64,000 nucleotides of DNA, from contig NC_054083.1 in assembly GCF_017562075.2 (NCBI RefSeq), positions 5,191,948 through 5,255,947 of the forward strand. Direction: 5' to 3'. This document shows, one piece after another, positions 42,771-53,825 of this stretch. The translations under genes were made by a program, and so were the position numbers. Positions within the stretch are counted from its first letter, which is position 1; every line of letters begins with the position of its first letter. The notes under the pieces were generated by a model. It saw only the letters and a program-made list of their open reading frames with translations, searched no databases and was not told the origin of the DNA. The DNA comes from Anopheles merus (Eukaryota; Arthropoda; Insecta; Diptera; Culicidae).

Positions 42771-44694
42771 TCAGTAAATAATATGACATGTATGACCCAC
42801 ACAGGCAGTGAGATTCTGTATTGCTAAGCTGTACTTTGCTCTAATTGAGGGAAGTATTTCGAAGCCGATGTTCTTCATTTGATACAGGTCATTGGCAATA
42901 TTATAAGCTTCAACGAAATTCTGAAAGAACAAAATTAAATGATGTTCCATTGTGTTAATATTAACATCAATTGAAAAGGTACGCATTTTGCAATATTACC
43001 TGATTATCCTTGAATTCGCAGTAAATGAAATTCAAATCAGTAGCCAGATGGCGAACGCAATTGTAAGTATTATTCCAGGCGTCTTGGCAATGGCACGCAG
43101 CATCAACAGTGCACAACTGGAGTCTGTCTTGCGCTGCCCATGGACATTCGGGGTTATACGTTTCCAAGGATCCTTCTCCCCAGTATTCTACCAGTAGTTG
43201 TCTTTCAATTAACACATCTTCATCACTTTGCAGTGGCAACGGTTGGCCATCTAAGAAGGAAGGCAGTTCTAGATTAGCAAGCTGCAGGATCGTGGGCACG
43301 ATGTCTAGCAATGCAACGGCTGACTTTTGGACTGCTTTCGGTTTGATTGTAGGTCCTCTTACGAATAAAGGTACCCTAATATCCGTCTCATAGGGTTGCC
43401 GTTTATCATAAGCTTGGGAGAATTGCCCTGCAATATTAATATTTATAATATTAAAGTTCATTCGCAATCGATCACAATAAAAACTATACCTAAATGAAAA
43501 CCATTGTCGGAAGTATAAAAGATAAATGTTTTTTCCAATAATTTCTTTTCACGTAAAATGTTCACAATGTTCTCCACCATATTATCAACTGCCATCAGTG
43601 TTTGCCATCTTTTACGGTGAATCGTGTCCATCTCATCCAGGAACTTTAATGGTAATGTGGAAGGTTCCATAGTTAATAGCCAATGTTTTTCTAATTAAAG
43701 AAAGGTTAAAATAAACGAATGAGAATTTTTAATACGAACTGTCGGGTACCTGAACCATCGACATTACGTAATGGAGTGGAAGATATGTTGAAATTCGGCG
43801 TTTGTATTGCTTTAACATTGGGGAAAAGATCTTTGTGTCTGTCTGCTGATGTGAATGGGGCATGTGGAGCGGGAGGTGTAACCATCGCAAAAAAATGCCG
43901 ATCTGCTCTTAAGTTCTTGAGGAAGTTTACCGTTTTAGTATCCTACAATAAAAATGTGTTAGTTTAGAGAAAATTAGTATCATTACCGAGATGAGTGTAC
44001 GTATTAACACTCCTATATAACCCCTTACCAAGTAATCAGTAAAATATTCATTGGTATAAGTGGCCACTTCACCATTTTCAGTTACGGTAAAGTTGTAGTA
44101 TCGCGAATTCCCATGTAAACCAAACCACTGAGACCATCCCGGTGGAATATTTGCTGAAAAATACTCGTTTAAATACTTCCCAGCGAAAAATGTATCATAT
44201 CCAGCCTGAGATAACCAAACGGGAAGAGCCGCCGGTTCAATCGTTTCACGCCAAACACGTCCATAACAGCCGCCTGAACGAGAGTTGTTCTTTGTTTGGT
44301 GATTGTGAGCATATTTTCCTGTCAGAATTGAACTTCGTGACGGGCAACAAATCGGAGATGTTGTAAACTGCAATAAACGCATAGAAAGTACAGTGCATCT
44401 CATACCCACACACCACAGTAAGGAAAAGGCTATTGCTTACTGCATTGACAAAGGTCATTCCTTCGTTTGCGATGTGTTCAAGAGTTTTGGCCATTGGGGT
44501 CTGAAAATTAAATGCTCATATTGCGTTTATTCATCTTTTAATTTGTAATCGAAGATACCTACCATGCCATTAAGCATGATGTCTTGGTCATCAGTAACTA
44601 TAACTAGGAAGTTGAATCCTGAATCGCTATTTACATCGGCACTTATCGAACCAAAACAGACAACAACCAATGAACAGTACGCAAATGTATACAT
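42771..44694 (-). CDS. GNS: N-acetylglucosamine-6-sulfatase (lysosomal), 7 exons
   Basis: Exons on the minus strand: 44694-44563, 44500-44441, 44367-44029, 43942-43750, 43690-43490, 43427-43000, 42920-42771. All have GT-AG junctions in consistent phase and give 500 residues, the usual length for insect family members. The enzyme removes 6-sulfate from N-acetylglucosamine in heparan and keratan sulfate. A signal peptide (MYTFAYCSLVVVCFGSISA) precedes the sulfatase domain. Metal ligands lie in VIVTDDQD (Asp35, Asp36) and SDNGFHLG (302-309). The catalytic formylglycine Cys71 is in CCPSRSSILTGKYAHNHQT, the GNS-type signature. NFT and NLT glycosylation sites are present. The gene looks intact. Its ATG is only 52 bases after the stop codon of the upstream gene on the same strand. 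Confidence 0.95.
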
Positions 44695-44707
44695 TTTAAA
44701 ACGCGGA

Positions 44708-44713
44708 TTTATT
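44708..44713 (-). other. Possible polyadenylation signal of the 100-residue gene
   Basis: AATAAA on the minus strand, between that gene's stop (44747) and the sulfatase ATG (44694). If used, cleavage would fall inside the sulfatase coding region or leader. Confidence 0.4.
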
Positions 44714-44746
44714 CGTTTGTTACATTAATTAGGGGGTTGTAACTAT

Positions 44747-45121
44747 TCAATGAGCCACCGATGGCATCAATTCCAGACCAACACATTCCTGTGCAAACCG
44801 CACACCCACGATGAACAGTGATGCACTTTTAACCAGAGCCCTGTAAAGTAAAAAAAAATGATAATAGACACATGTTAATGAGTGTCAAATGCACGCTTGC
44901 ATAAATGCTTACCATTTGTATTCATCGTTATATATGTTTTTGAAGAATCCAACGAATCCTGAAGATGTCTGCACCATTTTTGTGTTCCTCACACGGTCCT
45001 TTTGCTTTCGTAAACTTACAGAATAATTAGTTACGTTTTCTCTGTAAATTTCCTGTAAGCGCGTGGTGATTGCTGCGATTATTTTCGATGTTTTCCCCCC
45101 TAGAATAACTGAAGCTGTCAA
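44747..45121 (-). CDS. Small conserved-looking protein, 100 residues, two exons
   Basis: Not recognised. Exons 45121-44913 and 44840-44747 join across a 72-bp GT-AG intron in phase 2, giving 100 codons. The protein is basic (RLQEIYRENVTNYSVSLRKQ, KDRVRNTK). It has an aromatic stretch, GFFKNIYNDEYKWALVK, and one hydrophobic segment, SASLFIVGVRFA, that could be a membrane anchor. It ends ECVGLELMPSVAH. There is no signal peptide. The spliced frame and codon use support a real gene. Size and composition would suit a small mitochondrial membrane protein, but that is a guess. It sits between HscB and the sulfatase on the same strand. Confidence 0.78.
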
Positions 45122-45363
45122 AAAGCATCAAAATATTGCTGCATGGGTAATTTTAATTGAACATCATTTTTGCTGCATGGACTATTCTATAGGCTAATGA
45201 GAGAGCGTAGCACCGCAGAATTTACATTACAGAATATTACAAATTTTTCAGAGCAACAAAAAAACACATAAATTGCAACAAATATGAAAGTGGTTTATTC
45301 CATCCAACACACTATTAAACATGACGCGTGTCGCAGTTACACGTTGCATATTATAATAGATGT
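45122..45363 (-). other. Spacer between HscB and the small gene
   Basis: 242 bases. A minus-strand AATAAA at 45294-45299, 65 bases after the HscB stop, is the likely HscB polyadenylation signal. The rest must hold the promoter of the small gene, but no motif was recognised. Confidence 0.55.
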
Positions 45364-46120
45364 TTACGGCTTTAGATTAAGATGTAAAAGCTTTTCTTTT
45401 ACGGTCCTTTCAATGTTGTTCATATATTTTAAACGTATGATAACTTCCTTAGCGCCATCCAAATCATGGGCTTTAAAGTGTTGGACTAGCTTTGAATTCA
45501 GATGTTCTATATTTACAGATACATTTGAAGCTATAGTTTTTAGTTCATCGGCAGTTTCTGCATCCTCCACTGATTCATTTAAATCCATCATTGTTAAGAG
45601 AAATTCTTTATCAAGTGATGTATTATCTTCAGATATAGATACTCCATTAAGCGTTAGTAAATATTTGCCCCTCTCAATGGACTTAGAAAGTGTTTTGAAC
45701 GCTTTGTTAACTAAAGAGCTCCATTCTAATGCAATTGCCTTTTCATGCTCTGATTTCTGAGCAAACTTGTCTGGATGTATCATACTTTGGATATGGCGAT
45801 AGTTTTGTACGAGTTTCAAAGTGTCTATGTTGAACTCTTTCTTCAGTTTCAATAGTTCGAAGTAGTCCTAAAATTGTGCATAAATCAGATTAATAACAAA
45901 TCCACACTATTTGGTTCAACAGTATTGTCTTCAAAAATTGAGTTACTTCTTTTTCAGCCGACTCTCGTAACACACCGCACGAAGCACAAAAAAACGTATT
46001 GTTAATATCTGAACTGCTACATTTCCAGCATTGTTTTCCGGCAGCAGACTTCGATCTGCAACGAAGGGTTGTCAAGTGCAACCATTTTTCCGTTCCACGT
46101 TTTAAATGAGTCCGCAACAT
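45364..46120 (-). CDS. HSCB: Iron-sulphur cluster co-chaperone HscB (Hsc20)
   Basis: A J-type co-chaperone that delivers the cluster-loaded scaffold ISCU to mitochondrial Hsp70. Exons 46120-45947 and 45867-45364 (79-bp intron, GTAACT...TTTTAG, phase 0) give 225 residues, close to human HSCB. The N-terminus is basic (MLRTHLKRGTEKWLHLTT), as expected for mitochondrial import. It is followed by the metazoan zinc-binding motif, Cys31-x2-Cys34...Cys45-x2-Cys48. The J domain begins DYFELLKL, with HPD at 89-91 in IHPDKF. The C-terminal part is the helical ISCU-binding domain (KAFKTLSKSIERGKYLL, LDKEFLLTMMDLNE). The gene appears intact. A family A MITE lies 320 bases upstream of the ATG. Confidence 0.95.
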
Positions 46121-46440
46121 CGCAATTTCCTACAGTACTGAAGCACAGCTTAAATATGAGAATTTAGAAGCTCCCTATGAATAATTTTGAATCATACGAA
46201 AGAAAATTATTCTGCTCAGATGTAGGTTCACACAACGTAAATAAACAAATCTGTATTGACAAATTAGTTCGAAGTCCAGTCATGACTTTTCCCTGCACTT
46301 ATACAAACATCCGTTAAGGCAGCGCTCTGGCAGCAATCGAACAAAAAATCAGACTTGATATATAACATTACCAAGGTGGATTAAAAACATCAGGTGGTGG
46401 AATCTTCAGCATTTTGACAATTCATCACTTGACGTAAAAC
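46121..46440 (-). other. HscB upstream region
   Basis: 320 bases between the HscB ATG and MITE A copy 3. It must contain the promoter, but no TATA box or initiator could be chosen with confidence. Confidence 0.35.
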
Positions 46441-47115
46441 CAAGATCCTTGAAAGAGAACAGGTCGAAGCGCTTAGAGTAAATTGAAAGAAAGCCATGGG
46501 AAAATTTTGACAGTTAAAGTCAACATTGTTTATGTTTAGCGATGGACGTTGCTATGGAGTGAATGAGAGTTTTGTTCAGCATTTTACATTCAATTTCTGG
46601 TAGAATATTTGAAGAATTAGAATCCAATTAGAATATTACATGACTGATACAATCCAAGGATCTCATTTATCATTCGTAGCCGGGTTATAAGTAAATGACG
46701 GTATGCATATTGTACCAGTGTGTGTCGATTGGATGTTTCATTTTACTCTCAGTGTTCAATTGAAAGTAAAAAGGACTTCTTTAACCCAGTTGAACATGTT
46801 AAACATTTCGTTTTTCCAGCAGGACCGTTGCAAACGGTAGTGGTTTGTGGTCACCGAATGGCAAACAATGAAAAAGGTTATCAATGTTTCTGAATACAGA
46901 GTAGACTGCAATTACTTCTCCTTTCTTGTCCAGAAGTGATTGACCGCAAGAAATTTAACCAATATAACCTTCCTAACAATAAATTCGTCCACTTTTGCGC
47001 GTTAACTATTAGCCGTTTGTTTGTAAACACTTTTTCATGAAACTGTCAAAAGCGAGCTGAAAATGGCAACCTAGCAACGGGCTTTGCATCGACCTGTTCT
47101 CCTTAATAGATCTTG
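46441..47115 (-). mobile_element. hAT-like MITE, family A, copy 3
   Basis: 675 bp in reverse orientation: CAAGATCCTTGAAAGAGAAC at the left, TTAATAGATCTTG at the right. Flanks are CGTAAAAC (46433-46440) and CGTAAACC (47116-47123), an 8-bp duplication with one mismatch. Confidence 0.92.
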
Positions 47116-47955
47116 CGTAAACCCACCGACAAACCGACGTGACACTTCGAACAAAATGAACTTCAAAAATTGTCTCCTTATTTCAAATGAAAATGCGTTA
47201 AACACTAGCGCCATCTCTGTAATGATTCGCTTACTACACTGACACAGAAAAGAAACTGCTAAATCACCTTTTTGTTTTTCTTCGCTAATTCAATGCGTAT
47301 TGTTTTATGTACATCTCACATCTTTTACATTGATTTTGGAAACTTATAAAATGATTTTCCTGGGTGTTTTGTCCAATAATTCTCACAAAATCTTTCCTCA
47401 CACTTCCTTCGCAATTTGTATTTAGAAAAGTTGTTTACATCGAAGCAGCAGTGAACAGAGCTTACTTTGACAGAAGTGATCGTCTCACTCAAAGTGTATG
47501 AAGACCAGGTGGTCTCGTCCCAAATGACAATCCAGCCTACTCTCACTATGGCGAGCTCAATGACAGCTGCTTCAACCCATACTGAGAGGCTATCATCGTT
47601 TCCTCCTGCGTACTGAGCAAGCTTGTTTTTTCCCCTCGCTAAGGCGAGATGATTTTGTTTGTATGGTGAGCAAATCTATCGCCGATGATTGCTCTAATGA
47701 GATGATCAAGCAACAGCCGCTCACATGATGAAATCATGATGAGGTCGGATTTTGGAGTGAGTAAAAATATCTTCCCCACATCGAGCCGCCATTGTGTTGT
47801 GGTTTTAGGAGAACATTGGATCATCTACGAATTTTTTACATTTGTAAAACGTGCAATAATTGCTCGCGGTCTACATTTCTCAATTCTTTTGTTGAAAGAG
47901 CATATCAAATATCCCAAATCAGTTAAAATATAGTGAAATGTTGTATCAGACACAC

Positions 47956-49143
47956 CCCAAGTAGCCTTAAGAAACTCTATTTGATTATTAACAGTTTTTT
48001 AAAGCTTTTAAAAATCAAATAGAGTTTCTTAAGAGAATATGACATTGGACAGCGTTACATCATAACGACGTATTCCGTTACACTCGTTTTTATCAATTCG
48101 GGTTAATATAACACACAGTGTTTTTCAAATTTTATCTACACCATTTCCAATTTATTCAATATTCAGAAAATCATTTTTTCATTCTTATGTATGTAATAAT
48201 GCGTTTTTTTTACACCAAACCATTTTATTTATTAACTGTTTGAAAACTATGTGTTTTCTTTTATTCCTCTATTTGAATCTGCGGTGATAATAAAAAAATA
48301 ATTTAAAAATAAAAAAATAAAATTTCATATGTTCAAATAATATATGTGAAGAGTTTGATAAAGTGTATGCAATATTTGCAAATGAGAAAAAATTTCATAA
48401 AAATTTATATTTTCTTGGGAAAAATAACATGCTCTTGATGACGATAATTTTTGAGACATACTGTACATGGTCACGTACATGGCGCCTCCATTTCTTATGT
48501 CAAAAAGTTCGTCAAGCTTCGTGTGTGTAGCTTTTGTGTAGATGGCAACAAAACCAAGCGTCTGCGACAATTTCTATCAACTAATGTTTAATTTGTGTGT
48601 CATCATGATTTTATAACAGGTCAGTGTATCGATATTACCATTATCTTCACACGAGCTACATAAGTTTTATATTCCGCAGCATATTGGATTTGGATAGCGT
48701 TTGGACATCAAGTTTTTCGTCCACGGCTGCAGCTGACCTCCATGCTAATATAATGGAAGAAACCCATGGAATGAAAGAAACTTATGTGATAAAGTGACAA
48801 TATGCAGTGACAAAACGATGAAATGTCGAATAAAAGTATTTGTGGTGAATTTATGCATTTATTCCAAGAAATATTAACACCTTCTGTTGTAACTTAACGA
48901 AGATCTAGAAAATGCATATAGAATGAGAAAGAGCAATACAGCCATCTCTGTCGATTTGTTCGTTGAGTTTGATATTTTTCGTTAAAAATACCGGCAAAAT
49001 TTTAATTTTTAACGAAGCATTGACGAAGCCAGGAAAGCGTTACGCAGTGTTGTAAGCCCTAAAATTACTGCTGTATGGAAAGCTAAAAGTAATACTTTTA
49101 GGCATACTTTTAACGGTTTCTTAACGGGATTGTGCTACTTGGG
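47956..49143. mobile_element. Element with CCCAAGTAGC inverted ends
   Basis: CCCAAGTAGC at 47956 and its complement GCTACTTGGG ending 49143, each followed inward by a TTAAGAAAC block. About 1.19 kb, AT-rich, non-coding. Target duplication not clear. It is nested inside the 4.08-kb region. Confidence 0.5.
47966..48033. repeat. Perfect 20-bp hairpin arms with 28-base loop
   Basis: CTTAAGAAACTCTATTTGAT (47966-47985) and its exact complement (48014-48033). Located just inside the left end of the preceding element. Confidence 0.85.
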
Positions 49144-49179
49144 ACGATGCTTTGAAGAAAACGTGAGGGCAAACATGGG

Positions 49180-49375
49180 AAGATGATGAACATCTTCCCG
49201 TACCAATAATTGATTCGCAGCCTATAGGTAAGTGTAAAATACCCAACAAAGTGCTGTTGTCAATATAAAAAAGTTTTAAAATTGCAGAGGATGATTCGTC
49301 TCCATCACAGGCATCAACAAAACATGAAGTAGCGTTTGACGATGAAGAAGATACCCAGTTGTGCGATGACCATTA
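49180..49375 (+). pseudogene. Possible two-exon C-terminal coding remnant
   Basis: A frame WEDDEHLPVPIIDSQPIE joins across a consensus intron (GTAAGTG at 49229 to TTGCAG at 49288) to DDSSPSQASTKHEVAFDDEE, ending at UAA 49374. The frame is closed just upstream by a UGA. The acidic content and correct splice sites suggest a real former gene end, perhaps of a transposon protein. Not recognised. Confidence 0.35.
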
Positions 49376-51179
49376 ACGTTGAAAATCAAGAGAAATATTA
49401 CATGGATTGAAAATACCTAGAGATGATACGCATCGAGTCGAATTTAAAACGGAAAATAATGGTCCACAAAAGCCATCTAATATTACATGAAAGGCCATGT
49501 TTTGGATATTTTTGATTGTTAGCAATGGCGGATTAAGACGAATGGAGGCCCTAAGCGGTCACACGAAAGTAGAGGCTTGATTGAAGCGTCTAGCAGGGGA
49601 TTGTATTAAATGTCCTAACCAGAGAAGGATTGAGTAGCAATTTAACTTGTGAGCGGGTCATAGGTGCCTTTTTGGGGCCCCTGGCCGACACTGATGTTCG
49701 ACACTTAAACAACTGAATTCGATGGAACACATTAAAACTGAAGGAAATACACATCTAATCAATTACTTCAAAAATAGTATAATTGTATTGATTCGTAATA
49801 TATTTTGTAGTTCTGACCTGCATGCACAATTCTAAAACATTCCTATGAATCACAGAAAGGCCTAAAACCTAAAGGCCTGCCTAATAAACTTGAAAAAAAA
49901 ACACCCGGCAAAGAACCCTATAAAAGCTAAATAAAATCACGTGCTTTTTATGGTTTGTAGTGTAAATAGAGTGACAGAGCCGGCTGGCCACATGTACATA
50001 ACATGTGCTGTTTTGCAGTGTTCTTACATCCTGCGTCATTTGCAAATTCATCCCTGCTTAGAGAGCGTACACTCCTTTTCCACTGCTAGTCACATTGGAA
50101 TTGCTTCAGTCATAATTTGTACTTGGAGGATTTATACATTCCGTTTTCACAAATTTTCTCCAAATCCTTTTTCTTTGTCTAGCCTGGATCCTAAATCAGC
50201 AGCTACCATTAAAAAAGAATCAAATTTAGTTTCCGCAATTAACGAAAACAAAATTCATTACTTGCACTCTCCATCGTTTGCTCTTCACCATCCCTTGTTG
50301 TTTCTTGAACACCTAGAAATCATCAAAGGCAACACGATATCATCGTCAATATTTTCACTTGTACGTGGATCTATTTCTGCTTCAAGATTCGATGCGTCTA
50401 CTGGTGCCCTTTAAACGTCCTAGATTTCGAAGCCTTCAATGGTTTACATGTTTAATAGAGCTGTTCTGACTTGATGTACTGCGGATCAAATCCAACCATG
50501 GCAGTACAACAAGTCAACAGATAAACTGAATAGAAAGGAAGAGTCAGAGTGTACTAGGGATGTAACGGTAGAAAAAGCGAAAGAGGGGAATACCTTTTTT
50601 TCGCCATGACTACCATGACGATGATTGCACTGATTTTCCCCTTACTTTTTTCTCACAGCACGCTGCTCAAAGTGAGATCGCTTTCGTCTGAAAAGCGGAA
50701 CGGAAAGCGACTTGCATCATATGTCAACTCGATTTTCCGTGCTGAAATTGTCATCCGGGGTCCCATACAAATTGACAACTAATTTCGGAATCAAAAAAAG
50801 CTCCTTTTGACAGAATGGGTGAAATGAATTTCCATAGGAACGGTTCGCTTTGTTCTTAGTAAAACATACGTAGTACACATTGGTGTCCTCATCGACGACA
50901 TTATTTTGATCCAAAAATGGATTTGGAGATTTGGTTTAGTTTACAATAAGAAATATTTTAAGTGCTTTTTAAAGTATTTAAGTGCAAATAACGAAGATTC
51001 TAAGATTGTTTGTGCATTAGGCAAGTCGTCGGAAAGCTTGTTTGAGGAAATGTTTTCACCCATGCTGTGACGTTCAACTTTTACTATAAAAAACAGGCTA
51101 TGAGATCACCTGATCTTCATACACTTTGGTCTCACTGGTAAATGACAGTACTTTCGTGTGAGACACTTTTGTAACGCCA
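49376..51179. other. No intact gene seen
   Basis: A hAT-like terminus (GGCGGATTAAGACGAATGGAG) lies at 49527, with GGGGCCCC at 49675. A plus-strand ORF at 49941-50414 has atypical composition. On the minus strand around 50330-50410 a short acidic frame (ASNLEAEIDPRTSENIDD) may be a coding remnant. Nothing firmer. Confidence 0.35.
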
Positions 51180-51623
51180 GTGTCACGTCGGTTTGTCGGT
51201 GGTTAAACCACCAGGATTCAAAATTTGTTTACATTTCTTTAATTTGTTCGTATAATTTATCAACCCCATTTTTTCTATTAAATATTGTTTAAAAATATAT
51301 TTTAGGCTTTCAGAGTTAGATTTAAACATTAAAACATAGATTTAAGTTTGTTATTTCATGTTATTCCATGAATTTATTCTATAATTCATTGTGTTTTCGA
51401 CATTTTTAAGGATCAAAACTAAGAAATCATTTAGTTTTTCTATTTGAACATTTACTATTCATTATTTACGAGCCGCTTGGATAATTAACGTGAGATTAGA
51501 ACTCTTACTCACAAGATTTTACACTTCATGCCTAAACAAATCATCAAATCTTTTGTTAATATATCTCATTTTTCTATACCCCCCTCCAGTCCGATTTTAA
51601 TACCGGAGCCACCAGTATTGTTA

Positions 51624-51809
51624 GGCCGCAAATACACGACGCGCGTTTCCGCGGGCGCGTTCAAACGCGTATAACAGTTCCGCAGAGATATCCAGCAAGA
51701 GCATCTCTGCGTTTCCGCGGTAGCGCGTTCGAATGACATTTCATTTCTATGGCTGGATTGTTATACGCGTTTCCGCGGGCGCGGAAACGCGCGTCGTGTA
51801 TTTGCGGCC
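51624..51809. mobile_element. 186-bp MITE with long GC-rich inverted repeats, TTA target
   Basis: Arms start GGCCGCAAATACACGACGCG and continue through CGTTTCCGCG. TTA flanks at 51621-51623 and 51810-51812. Nearly the whole element is palindromic, with repeated CGCGGAAACGCG motifs. PIF/Harbinger-like. Confidence 0.88.
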
Positions 51810-51812
51810 TTA

Positions 51813-53400
51813 TCCCTACCAGCATTAAACGGCTTTGAAGGCATTCAGAAGGCATTTAAGGCCTTAGTCGCCTTAGAAGGCGAATTAAGATTTCAACCGA
51901 AACTTTCAAGGCTGTAACGGGTTCTTTTCGAAATATTTCAACTTTTTGATTCAACAAGAACAGATAGCTTGCCGCCATCTTCGCTTGTATATATACTGGT
52001 TTTGCACCCTTACTAATGTAACTGCCAAATAGAGCAGTGACAACGCTTTTGGTTCCGAAACGAGAAAGCGTGGGTTCAAATCCTGATTTTTTATGATCTT
52101 TTTTCTGTGCTTATTTCTTTTTATATTAATATTTTCTTGCTATAATGAATATAAACAAACTTTTTGTGAAGCAAAATGAAAATAATACCTTTTTAAAAAA
52201 CATAATAATTACTCTATCTTCACCCATCATTATCAGGATGCGAGAAATATGCATCTCATTTCTCATTTTATTAGATTTATCGAAATGAGTTTGATATATT
52301 AACACCTTTCAACGGGCTGGTCTTTAACAACCGAATAATGCAGACCATCATTAATAAAGTGAAATAGCTCAGAGCTTAACGCAAGAGAACATAACACGTA
52401 AATCGTGCTATCGAATCTCACGCTCGTATCTGACAACACTACAACAGTGCAGTGTTGAAGACACTTGTAAGGTTTTCTTTTGACAGTTGCAATTTCAAAT
52501 TTCAAATTGAAAGCGAAATTTTTCATTGACATATTTCAAAGGCATTTAATTACTGCTAAATGCACTGCTGATCGCCTTCAATTCGCCGGCGATTACAAGG
52601 CGATTAGAACCCTACCAGCATTAAACGGCTTTGAAGGCATTCAGAAGGCATTTAAGGCCTTTGTCGCCTTAGAAGGCGAATAAAGATTTCAACCGAAACT
52701 TTCACGGCTGTAACGGGTTCTCTTCGAAATCTTTCAACTTTTTGATTCAACAAGAACAGATAGCTTGCCGCCATCTTAGCTTGTTTATTTACTGAATTTG
52801 CACCTATACCAATGTAACTGCCAAATAGAGCAGTGACAACGCTTTTGGTTCCGAACCGAGAAAGCGTGTGTTCAAATCCAGATTTTTATGATCTTTTTTC
52901 TGCGTTTATTTCTTTTTAAATTAATTTTTTCTTACTATAATTACTTGAAACAAAATTTATGTGAAGCGAAATTAAAATAATACCTTTTAAAAAAACATAA
53001 TAATTACACTATGTTCACCGTTCATTATCAGGATGGGAGAAATATGTATCTCATTTTTCCTTTTATTTTAGTTATCGAAATGAGTTTGATATATTATTAC
53101 CTTTCAATGAGTTGTTATTTAACAACCGAATAATGTAGACCATCTTTAATAAAGTGAAATAGCTCAGAGCTTAACGCAAGAGAACATAACACGTAATCGT
53201 GCTATCGAATCTCACGCTCATATCTGGGAACACTACAACAGTGCAGTGCTGAAGACGCTTGTAAGGTTTTCTTTTGACAGTTGCAATTTCAAATTTCAAA
53301 TTAAAAGCGAAATTTTTCATTGACATATTTCAAAGGCATTTAATTACTGCTAAATGCACTGCTGATCGCCTTCAATTCGCCGGCGATTACAAGGCGATTA
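51813..53400 (+). repeat. Tandem pair of ~796-bp repeats
   Basis: CAGCATTAAACGGCTTTGAA at 51820 recurs at 52616, and the intervening sequence is repeated at about 90% identity. Each unit starts CCCTACCAGCATTAAACGG, and the last ends near AATTTGCGGGTAGGG, a weak inverted match. Each unit also contains a tRNA-like patch (AGAGCAGTGACAACG...GGGTTCAAATCC then a T run, near 52030-52095 and 52820-52880). Non-coding. Confidence 0.85.
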
Positions 53401-53460
53401 GAAGGCATTTAACGGAAATTTGCGGGTAGGGAAGGCATTTAACGGAAATTTGCGGGTAGG
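53401..53460 (+). repeat. Exact 30-bp tandem duplication
   Basis: GAAGGCATTTAACGGAAATT plus TGCGGGTAGG occurs twice in a row, at the right end of the 796-bp tandem repeat. Confidence 0.95.
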
Positions 53461-53501
53461 GATGTTAAGTCGTGAAATGTCAATTTGTTCTGAAGCAAGG
53501 T

Positions 53502-53825
53502 CAAGGACCGTAAAGATATCAGGTCAAGTTATAAGCCCGTTTTGACAGCTAGGTGGAAGAAGAATCGACGAAGAAAACTGACAGTTAGTTTTCCGCGTTT
53601 GGCGAACGTTTCAAGTTCTCGAAGGAAAATTTCCATTTTAAATCACGGGCTGTGTTCTAATAAACTAAAATATTCACCCAAATTGATCTCCACCAAATAT
53701 TGACCATGCAAAACGTAAACAATCCATTAATACATACACAAGCGGAAAACCATCTGTCAAAATCGGAGCCCAGGGGGTGATAGCCAAAACGGCTATAACT
53801 ACACCTCATTATACATTCCACCTTG
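53502..53825 (+). mobile_element. hAT-like MITE, family B, copy 2
   Basis: 324 bp, CAAGGACCGTAAAGATATCA to CATTCCACCTTG. Flanks AGCAAGGT (53494-53501) and AGCAATGT (53826-53833), an 8-bp duplication with one mismatch. Matches copy 1 at 38554-38879. Confidence 0.87.

Larger units (their letters stand above)
47123..51202. mobile_element. 4.08-kb region bounded by a perfect 23-bp inverted repeat
   Basis: CCACCGACAAACCGACGTGA (first 20 of 23 bases, 47123-47145) is exactly inverted at 51180-51202. A second inverted pair lies further in: AAAGTGTATGAAGACCAGGT near 47500 and its near complement ACCTGATCTTCATACACTTT near 51108. A third, direct-related copy of the inner block is at 59690-59715. This fits a large DNA transposon or foldback element. 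I could not identify its target duplication or transposase. Confidence 0.55.

Noticed and set aside
49941..50414. 157-codon plus-strand ORF
   Set aside because: No domain, atypical composition, and the opposite strand shows a short, more protein-like acidic segment over part of it.
52020..52095. tRNA gene in the tandem repeat
   Set aside because: A B box and a T run are present, but the arms do not fold into a normal cloverleaf with a 7-base anticodon loop, so I treat it as a tRNA-like patch only.
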